Source of the DNA: Luscinia megarhynchos
Taxonomy: Eukaryota > Chordata > Aves > Passeriformes > Turdidae
NCBI GenBank assembly: GCA_034336665.1
Contig: CM067592.1
Span: forward strand, 49,617,783-49,681,782
Direction: 5' to 3'
Length of the DNA stretch: 64,000 bases
Positions 60,301 to 64,000 of the stretch are shown here, piece after piece. Every line of letters starts with the position of its first letter. The first letter of the stretch is position 1. Below the pieces are notes generated by a model. That model was not told where the DNA came from, did not search any database, and was given only the letters and a program-made list of their open reading frames with translations. The translations under genes and the position numbers were made by a program.

Positions 60301-62457
60301 TGCTGGTGGCTCACATTCCACTTGCCGCTGGCTAAGCACTCTATGGTTTCAGGGCCAACTAATGTGTAACTGTGGATAAGGAAACCACATAGGAAGTAAA
60401 AAAGACAAGCATTGTCAAACTCTGCCTAAGGTTTCCTGAAGCCCTTGTAGTATGAGCTTGCTTGCTAGAACCCCAGAAGAACAGGATCCTTAAAAAAAGC
60501 TATGATCAACTTCAAAAGAAAATCTTAAACCCTACATGTCCATGGGTGAGGTATGACAATGGTGGATATCCTAGCACAGCTTGTGGAGACATCTCATCTG
60601 TCCATCCAATTACCATTTCTCAACTTCTATTTTGGCTCAAACTACTACAACAAACCTAGTATTGTGCTGTGATGGTCCATGCAATACTCAAGAAATGATC
60701 CCACTCAGAAACCATTTCTGTTAAGCAAAACTGATTGGAAAAGAAAGAGATGAAAAGCCCAGAAAGGACTTTTGGGTTTCTGTATTAGCCCTATCAATCT
60801 ATTTTCACACTTGCAAGCAAAGTGAAACTTCTTAGTAAGCTACCCAGAGAGATGCTCTCACCAATAATACATATAGCAATTTTAAAATAACTTCTTCCTA
60901 AAAACTCACTGTTAAAAATATTAGAAAGCCAGCAAAAGTTAATGCTGACTGGAAAAACCCCAATGAAATAGTTTACTATATAATTCTACCACATGAATAC
61001 TGTTAGTGTAGCTGTAGTTCTCCAGTCTGTCTCTGGGATGCAGGGACAGGCATTAGTCTGTGCTGCTCATCATCCCACTTAAACCCCTGCTGCTTAAATA
61101 TGTAACAGACAATAGTGTACTCACAGTACCTTTGACTGTTTTCTTCCTTTTTTTTTTTCTCTGTGGTGTGCTTTCACAAAAAGCAAAGAAACATTAACTA
61201 CTGCAAAGTCCACAGTGACTTTCCAACTGCAGGCTGTCCACATTTGGAAGCAAAAACAGCTGTAAAACTGTTTTGTCTTGTTTGCAGGATTTGTTTTCAA
61301 GGCCTCATGACTGGATCCCAGAAAAAGAGCCAATTATGTGCCAATGTTTAATATGATCCACTGTCACAGACAGACAGCTATGACAGTTTTTAAATGCTGC
61401 TTTCCTATCCCATTTAAAATGCTTGAACAGGAAAGAAAAACAGCTTTTAAAATCATAATACAGCCTAGAAAATATAATAAGGATGCTTTATTTAAATTAC
61501 GTTTCAAATAACATCACAAAGCCAATTTATAAGAAAAATGCTGGCTTGTCAGTTTACACCCTTACACCAAGAAAAAGGCAGAAAATCCTCCAGACACTTT
61601 GGACCTAAACTGGCAAGAACTCTGCCTACCCCCTCTGCCTTTTAGACAAAACAGTTCCAATATATTTTATGGAACTGCTCACAGGCTGTAAAGATTACCA
61701 TGTGCAAAGGTTATTGCAGGATCAGAGTCCAGCATTATACTTTCATGCTTGGTATCATCAAAACCGAGCCTCTTCTTTGATGAAATAGGCCAGAAAATTT
61801 CTCTACACAGAGTAGATAAAAATAAATTTAAAATAATGTACCTCAATAAACAAAGAGTCTTAATTTTAAGAAAACAGAATTTAGAACATCACAACAGAGA
61901 GTTGTCAAACTGCACCAAAAGCATTCTTACACCCTGATGAGACATAAACAATTTGCTATGATCAGAGCCTTCAGTCTAACACAGAAGTACTGGTTCTGTA
62001 GTAACTCCAGGGAAAAGGGCTTCCTATTGAATTGTGCTATCATTCCCCCTGATTCCTCTCTATTCTTCTCTTCCTGAGCGAATTCAGTTTCCCCAAAACT
62101 TACTTTAAGAAATGTCTGTGTCTTATACTAAACTGACAGCCCACAAAAAAACTCCATTGTATTTAACTTCCAAAGAGTTAAGACAGCAAATAGTAAAAAT
62201 GAATTAGTGTGCAGTTATAAAGGACTTGTTGAACAGTGCATCAGTTTTACTCAACCTGAATATTAATCCAGTAGGGCTGATCTACATACCCTTCCTTACA
62301 CGTGTAAGAGACAGTGTTTCCAAAAGTGAAGTTATCTCCATTGATGACTGCATCTTTGATGGCAGGAGGGGATCCACAGGACACGATGTTGCAAGCTGGT
62401 GGTGTGCTGTTCCAGTTCCCTGAAGATGCACAGACAAGCACAGAAGGTCCCTGAAGG
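33350..62457 (-). CDS. SVEP1: SVEP1 (polydom), 3' portion of gene: 15 coding exons, stop codon included
   Basis: SVEP1 is a secreted extracellular-matrix protein with VWA, HYR, EGF, pentraxin and many sushi (CCP) modules. It is known to bind integrin alpha9beta1 and to act in lymphatic and vascular remodelling. Exons (genomic high to low): 62457-62290, 60369-59697, 58333-55554, 54371-54146, 53065-52910, 51006-50943, 50250-50077, 49110-48937, 48532-48359, 47043-46867, 45508-45338, 40418-40323, 37610-37515, 34918-34825, 33380-33350. Phases agree at every junction and the sum is 5,254 nt (1 nt completing a codon, 1,750 codons, stop). The product has half a CCP, 27 full CCPs, then three EGF modules and the tail [11 protein letters not shown]. 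The order and wording of modules match vertebrate SVEP1 almost throughout; the ending CRFPCQNGG / [10 protein letters not shown] / [10 protein letters not shown] is diagnostic. The 5' part of the gene lies beyond the window. Differences from human are listed under findings. Confidence 0.96.
33381..34824 (-). other. SVEP1: SVEP1 intron between exons n and o (1,444 bp)
   Basis: The donor is GTAAGA and the acceptor GGTTTTTTGATGCAG. Nothing else was recognised. Confidence 0.8.
34825..34918 (-). CDS. SVEP1: SVEP1 exon n: third C-terminal EGF-like module
   Basis: This 94-nt exon enters in phase 1 and leaves in phase 2 (TCTAG|GTAAGA). It encodes [20 protein letters not shown], then [11 protein letters not shown] and the first two bases of Arg. 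It is the last cysteine-bearing module of the protein. Confidence 0.97.
34919..37514 (-). other. SVEP1: SVEP1 intron between exons m and n (2,596 bp)
   Basis: The donor is GTAAAA and the acceptor TGTTTGTGTGCAG. It is AT-rich and purine-rich on the plus strand near 35160-35460. No gene or known repeat was recognised. Confidence 0.8.
37515..37610 (-). CDS. SVEP1: SVEP1 exon m: second C-terminal EGF-like module
   Basis: This 96-nt phase-1/phase-1 exon encodes [20 protein letters not shown], then [12 protein letters not shown]. The acceptor is CTCCTTAG and the donor G|GTAAAA. It has six cysteines in EGF spacing. Confidence 0.97.
37611..40322 (-). other. SVEP1: SVEP1 intron between exons l and m (2,712 bp)
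   Basis: The donor is GTACGT and the acceptor TTCTCCTTAG. It contains an (AAAAC)n tract near 38895-38917. Otherwise nothing was recognised. Confidence 0.8.
38895..38917 (+). repeat. (AAAAC)n microsatellite
   Basis: Four AAAAC units plus a partial one within SVEP1 intron l-m, next to further A/C-rich sequence from 38863. Confidence 0.9.
40323..40418 (-). CDS. SVEP1: SVEP1 exon l: first C-terminal EGF-like module
   Basis: This 96-nt phase-1/phase-1 exon encodes [20 protein letters not shown], then [12 protein letters not shown]. The six cysteines have the compact EGF spacing typical of the SVEP1 tail. The donor is C|GTACGT. The exon holds 12 CpG dinucleotides in 96 bp, far more than its sister exons m and n. 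Confidence 0.97.
40419..45337 (-). other. SVEP1: SVEP1 intron between exons k and l (4,919 bp), GC-AG type
   Basis: This is the longest intron in the window. It begins with GCAAGT and ends with GTGTTTGCAG. It holds a (TTTCAT)3 tract at 45251-45268. No CR1 or LTR signature and no extra EGF or CCP module was recognised. Confidence 0.8.
45251..45268 (+). repeat. (TTTCAT)3 short tandem repeat
   Basis: Three perfect hexamer units, about 70 bp inside the GC-AG intron from its donor. Confidence 0.9.
45338..45508 (-). CDS. SVEP1: SVEP1 exon k: last CCP (human CCP34), with a GC splice donor
   Basis: This 171-nt phase-1/phase-1 exon encodes [20 protein letters not shown], then [18 protein letters not shown] and PPTCK. 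The acceptor is TTTTGTTTAG. After the codon AAA and one G, the sequence reads GCAAGTC: no GT lies at the phase-1 position needed to join the next exon, but AAAG|GCAAGT is a textbook GC-AG donor. Confidence 0.94.
45620..46447 (+). mobile_element. CR1 LINE, 5'-truncated copy in SVEP1 intron j-k, antisense to the gene
   Basis: The similarity starts near AGGGATCCGGACAAACTGGA. It preserves a piece of the reverse-transcriptase C-terminus ([20 protein letters not shown]) and the CR1 3' end TCCTTTCCAACCCAAGCCAT followed by TCTGTGAT. The remaining frame is broken. The insertion sits within about 110 bp of the exon k acceptor. Confidence 0.93.
46867..47043 (-). CDS. SVEP1: SVEP1 exon j: CCP equivalent to human CCP33
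   Basis: This 177-nt phase-1/phase-1 exon encodes [20 protein letters not shown], then [21 protein letters not shown] and AKCE. The [16 protein letters not shown] string is nearly invariant in SVEP1. The acceptor GAGCAG is preceded by only a weak pyrimidine tract; the donor A|GTAAGT is strong. Confidence 0.95.
47044..48358 (-). other. SVEP1: SVEP1 intron between exons i and j (1,315 bp), containing a CR1 fragment
   Basis: The donor is GTGTGT and the acceptor CTTTGAGCAG. The CR1 fragment at about 47791-48143 is listed separately. The rest is AT-rich with nothing recognised. Confidence 0.8.
47791..48143 (-). mobile_element. CR1 LINE 3' fragment in SVEP1 intron i-j, sense to the gene
   Basis: Read on the plus strand, it shows reverse-complement CR1 3' sequence: CACAGAACTGCAG at the tail, then AAGTCCAACCTGCTTCTCC, and AACTCTGAGAAGAGTCTGGC before a degraded end. 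It is older and more diverged than the copy at 45.6 kb. Confidence 0.7.
48359..48532 (-). CDS. SVEP1: SVEP1 exon i: CCP equivalent to human CCP32
   Basis: This third consecutive 174-nt symmetric exon encodes [20 protein letters not shown], then [17 protein letters not shown] and WSNPLPLC. The opening ETRC and the GYSLEG motif identify it as the module that directly follows CCP31 in human. The acceptor is CCTTTGCAG and the donor C|GTGTGT, a weaker donor than its neighbours. Confidence 0.93.
48937..49110 (-). CDS. SVEP1: SVEP1 exon h: second extra CCP module
   Basis: This is another symmetric phase-1/phase-1 exon of 174 nt encoding one complete sushi module. It begins [20 protein letters not shown], continues [19 protein letters not shown], and ends WSKPLPLC. 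The acceptor has a good pyrimidine tract (TCTTCTCTCCTAG) and the donor is GAAG|GTAACT. Two NxT/S sites (NVT, NIT) suggest glycosylation. The terminal WSKPLPLC resembles the WSNPLPLC of exon i, consistent with local module duplication, but overall similarity is modest, so a duplication would be old. Confidence 0.9.
49111..50076 (-). other. SVEP1: SVEP1 intron between exons g and h (966 bp)
   Basis: The donor is GTAAGT and the acceptor TCTTCTCTCCTAG. No repeat was recognised. Confidence 0.75.
50077..50250 (-). CDS. SVEP1: SVEP1 exon g: one extra CCP module (not in human by my recollection)
   Basis: This 174-nt exon is phase 1 at both ends and encodes exactly one sushi module: [20 protein letters not shown], then [20 protein letters not shown] and SAPTC. 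All four cysteines and the Trp are present. Splice sites are canonical (ACATTACAG acceptor, C|GTAAGT donor). Because both ends are phase 1, the exon could be gained, lost or skipped without breaking the frame. In human SVEP1 the module ending here in CCP31 is followed directly by the one encoded in exon i, so g and h look additional. Confidence 0.9.
50251..50942 (-). other. SVEP1: SVEP1 intron between exons f and g (692 bp)
   Basis: The donor is GTACGT and the acceptor GCTTACATTACAG. No repeat was recognised. Confidence 0.75.
50943..51006 (-). CDS. SVEP1: SVEP1 exon f: short exon closing CCP31
   Basis: This 64-nt exon (ACAG before 51006, donor GTACGT after 50943) enters in phase 0 and leaves in phase 1. 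It encodes [20 protein letters not shown] plus R, supplying the third and fourth cysteines and the Trp of CCP31. It was placed because joining exons e and f gives a normal full-length sushi module. Confidence 0.92.
51007..52909 (-). other. SVEP1: SVEP1 intron between exons e and f (1,903 bp)
   Basis: The intron has a GTAAGC donor and a CATTTCACAG acceptor. It holds a short direct duplication near 52455-52511, listed separately. No coding module was recognised. Confidence 0.8.
52455..52511 (+). repeat. Direct duplication flanking a (TATAA)-like tract
   Basis: GGGACAATATGAAATGGA occurs at about 52455 and again at about 52493, separated by ATATAATATAATATAATGCT. It is probably a local slippage duplication in SVEP1 intron e-f. 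Confidence 0.85.
52910..53065 (-). CDS. SVEP1: SVEP1 exon e: end of CCP30 and first half of CCP31
   Basis: This 156-nt exon is phase 0 at both ends (TTTCAG before 53065, GTAAGC after 52910). It encodes [20 protein letters not shown], then [18 protein letters not shown] and CDSGYELQ. The [11 protein letters not shown] string is strongly conserved in SVEP1. Confidence 0.94.
53066..54145 (-). other. SVEP1: SVEP1 intron between exons d and e (1,080 bp)
   Basis: The donor is GTATAG and the acceptor ATTTTTCAG. Nothing else recognisable was seen. Confidence 0.8.
54146..54371 (-). CDS. SVEP1: SVEP1 exon d: second half of CCP29 and first half of CCP30
   Basis: The acceptor GTGTTGCAG precedes 54371, whose first base completes an Arg codon (phase 2). 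The donor AAG|GTATAG is phase 0. The exon encodes [20 protein letters not shown], then WSPQSISCC and [16 protein letters not shown], ending STSTCK. Numbering follows human SVEP1. The CCP29 half has six cysteines across its expected two-disulfide region once joined to exon c: the codons at 54331-54329 and 54283-54281 are extra. Confidence 0.93.
54372..55553 (-). other. SVEP1: SVEP1 intron between exons c and d (1,182 bp)
   Basis: The donor is GTAAGG and the acceptor CTGTGTTGCAG. No coding module or recognised repeat was seen. Confidence 0.8.
55554..58333 (-). CDS. SVEP1: SVEP1 large exon c: 14 complete CCP modules plus two halves
   Basis: This 2,780-nt exon runs without a stop from [20 protein letters not shown] (completing the CCP begun in exon b) to [13 protein letters not shown], where it breaks in phase 2 (AG|GTAAGG). 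The full modules start, in order, [91 protein letters not shown] and ISCGAPP. Fusion of many CCP modules in one giant exon is the known SVEP1 arrangement. The TDCGLPP module is human CCP21 by position; it carries a loop of about 51 residues (57118-56966) between its first and second cysteines. The CLCPTPQ module has two additional cysteines, which I recall also being present in mammals. Confidence 0.98.
58334..59696 (-). other. SVEP1: SVEP1 intron between exons b and c (1,363 bp)
   Basis: The donor is GTACAG and the acceptor TGTTTTCCAG; phase 0. No repeat family or extra exon was recognised in it. Confidence 0.8.
59697..60369 (-). CDS. SVEP1: SVEP1 exon b: three complete CCP modules plus two partial ones
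   Basis: The exon opens with T, completing a Gly codon, then [20 protein letters not shown], which ends the CCP begun in exon a. Complete modules follow, starting [16 protein letters not shown] and PVRCGEPP. The half module [16 protein letters not shown] then breaks at a phase-0 donor (AAG|GTACAG). Each full module shows the four Cys and one Trp of a sushi domain. The second contains the SVEP1-typical stretch [20 protein letters not shown]. Length 673 nt. By counting back from CCP21, these modules correspond to about human CCP10-14. Confidence 0.96.
60370..62289 (-). other. SVEP1: SVEP1 intron between exons a and b (1,920 bp)
   Basis: The donor is GTATGT and the acceptor CTTATCCACAG. No open reading frame with CCP cysteine spacing, no CR1 tail and no LTR signature was seen. 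It is AT-rich, with a short T-run near 61150. Confidence 0.8.
62290..62457 (-). CDS. SVEP1: SVEP1 exon a: second half of one CCP and first half of the next
   Basis: The acceptor is TCTCAG before 62457 and the donor is GTATGT after 62290. The exon starts with the last base of a codon and ends after two bases of a Gly codon (phase 2). It encodes [20 protein letters not shown] followed by AC, which closes one CCP. It then opens the next with [20 protein letters not shown] and ends at SYTCKEG. The TCKEG|Y break in the middle of a module matches the split-module introns elsewhere in SVEP1. The matching first half of the leading CCP was not found up to 64000, so the preceding exon is outside the window. 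Confidence 0.9.
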
Positions 62458-64000
62458 CTGAGACACAAAGATCATTATTAAAGCTGTCATTTCATTCCAG
62501 GTGAGGGACACAGAGTGAAAGAGCTGCTTTGTTTTCTGGCCCCAGTGACACTAAGGAGTCTTTCTCACTGTCCTCAGTAGAGGCCAGAATCTCACCCTTT
62601 GTTCATGGAAAAACAATCTGATGCTATCAAAAAAAGCTGGTCTTCACATCACTTTGAAGAGCAAGCTCTAAATTTCTTGTGGAGCCTCAATGCTCTGTAT
62701 AGACACACATAATTTCTGCTGTAGCTTTGCCCATCTTTGCACAAAAGAAATAAATATTTGTTTAAGCTTAAAATTTTACTTGTATGCCATTAGCATGCCA
62801 GTCTTGAGACTTGCAACTAGGTCACTGCCTGAGACCTGATTCACTCAAGAACTTAAAGCATTAATTTTCACCCAGGACACTGAAGGAAATGATCCAGTTC
62901 AAGTTTGTTCACAAAAAGACATTCAGCTCCTTCAGGAGGTAAAGGATTTTGCTTGAGTCAATGGCCACATCCATTTGAAGTCGATGGTATTTTTTGGTTT
63001 CCTTAGCTGAGGAAACATGATTGGTCTGGAAGGTGTGACTCAGATGTCTGAACAGAGTGTGCAACACCTCCCTGAGATGCCCTGGGTGAAACCCCTGGTC
63101 TCCAGCTGCTATGTCAGCTGCCTGTGGGCTCCCTGTAGGGCCCACATCATATCTGAGAGCCCGACACAGCAGTGCCTGATTCCCTGCAATTTGGTCTCAA
63201 ATGGTATTAGATCCCCATGTCTAGCTGACTGAAATAAGTTCATAAAAAAGAGCACTGACCTGTAATGCTTTTACAAATTTGGTACAGGCCCTTGTCAGGG
63301 AAGCAGGGCTTTGCCTCCCTGTGGCAATATGTTTAAGACTGAAAATACCTAAAAGGTGCTTGAAGGAAGAGACTGGGTCCAGAAATAATGCACAAGATGG
63401 ACACAGTTTGAGAGGGCTTCCTCTGGAGTGGCAGCCACAGGTAACCACAGGTAACCACAGGAGCTATGTGGTAGCCACCAAGCTAGGGTAGACAGGAAAA
63501 GACAAAGACTCAAAACTGACATGGCATTTGCTGCCTGTATGTCCAAAGTCCACAGTCAAAATCTCATTGGTATTGATAAAAGCAGTGCCTGGTTTTGTGG
63601 GGTACAGATAACCCACAATGTGAATCTGTGATCTAACACTACACTGAACTGCAGCTGAGGTATCCATTTGTACTAACACAACTAAAGCATTCACCAAAAT
63701 AACATAACTTACCTACCCGACTGCATCTGGACAAGGATATGATTGCAGCAGAAAAATGTAGGAAAAAATCAAGTCTATATGGTCCCATATGGGACCACTT
63801 ATGTCAGAGTATATCTGCTAGAGGTTACAAGCAGATATCAGGGAGGCAGAAATCTGCATGAGCATGTTTGGATACAGCATTAATGCGTTAATTTTTAATT
63901 GCACCATGTTAAAAATGTGTTTGCAGTATAATTCCTTACAAATATAAAACAGAACAAAACCTTAGAATAAATTACTAGTGCAAAAAGTTCAAGGAGTAAA
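62458..64000 (-). other. SVEP1: SVEP1 intron upstream of exon a (partial)
   Basis: The first half of the CCP that exon a completes was sought on the minus strand up to the window edge and not found, so this is read as intron. It holds a small 10-bp tandem duplication at 63441-63460 (GTAACCACAG twice) and a donor-like GTAAGT on the minus strand near 63710 that lacks a credible exon. Confidence 0.7.
63441..63460 (+). repeat. 10-bp tandem duplication
   Basis: GTAACCACAG occurs twice in tandem within the upstream SVEP1 intron. Confidence 0.95.

Noticed and set aside
63700..63740. Possible 14-nt SVEP1 mini-exon (TTGTCCAG then ATGCAGTCGGGTAG then GTAAGT, minus strand)
   Set aside because: It is far too short, does not encode the missing half of the CCP needed before exon a, and introduces a stop or phase conflict. 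It is a chance donor-like string.
1..64000. CRISPR arrays, tRNA or rRNA genes, bacterial operons or phage modules
   Set aside because: No regular spaced repeats, cloverleaf-like genes or rRNA motifs were seen. The content is intron-rich vertebrate DNA.

Overview
The window is nuclear DNA from a bird, probably a songbird. The evidence is CR1 LINE copies ending in the ATTCTGTG tail repeat, several copies of an avian ERVL-type LTR family, and one large multi-exon vertebrate gene with avian-like divergence from mammals. No bacterial, phage or organellar signal is present. The species and chromosome cannot be read from the sequence; I recall SVEP1 being Z-linked in chicken, but that is not verifiable here.

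Right half (33.35-62.46 kb, minus strand): the 3' part of SVEP1 (polydom), a secreted mosaic extracellular-matrix protein. Fifteen coding exons can be placed to the base by reading-frame phase and splice sites. Joined, they give 1,750 codons plus stop with no phase conflict: the second half of one sushi (CCP) module, 27 complete CCP modules (14 of them wholly inside one 2.78-kb exon), three EGF-like modules and a short basic tail. The 5' part of the gene (VWA, HYR, pentraxin and early CCP/EGF modules) lies beyond position 64000. The 3'UTR runs leftwards from 33349; three AATAAA signals (32.03, 31.93 and 30.85 kb) are possible ends.

Left half (1-30.8 kb): no gene I can support. It is intergenic DNA downstream of SVEP1 holding four related ERVL-type LTR copies (1.47-2.26, 5.48-6.85, 7.60-8.62 and 17.7-18.2 kb), one likely LTR of another type (27.67-28.06 kb), a CR1 copy (24.4-25.4 kb), small tandem repeats and some CpG-rich patches. 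The thioredoxin genes expected in this direction from mammalian synteny were not found.

The main biological interest is in SVEP1. The loop in CCP21 that carries the integrin alpha9beta1 motif in mammals is present but lacks that motif. Two additional CCP exons, absent from the human protein as I recall it, lie between human CCP31 and CCP32. One CCP module has gained a pair of cysteines. One intron uses a GC donor, and the C-terminus is three residues longer.
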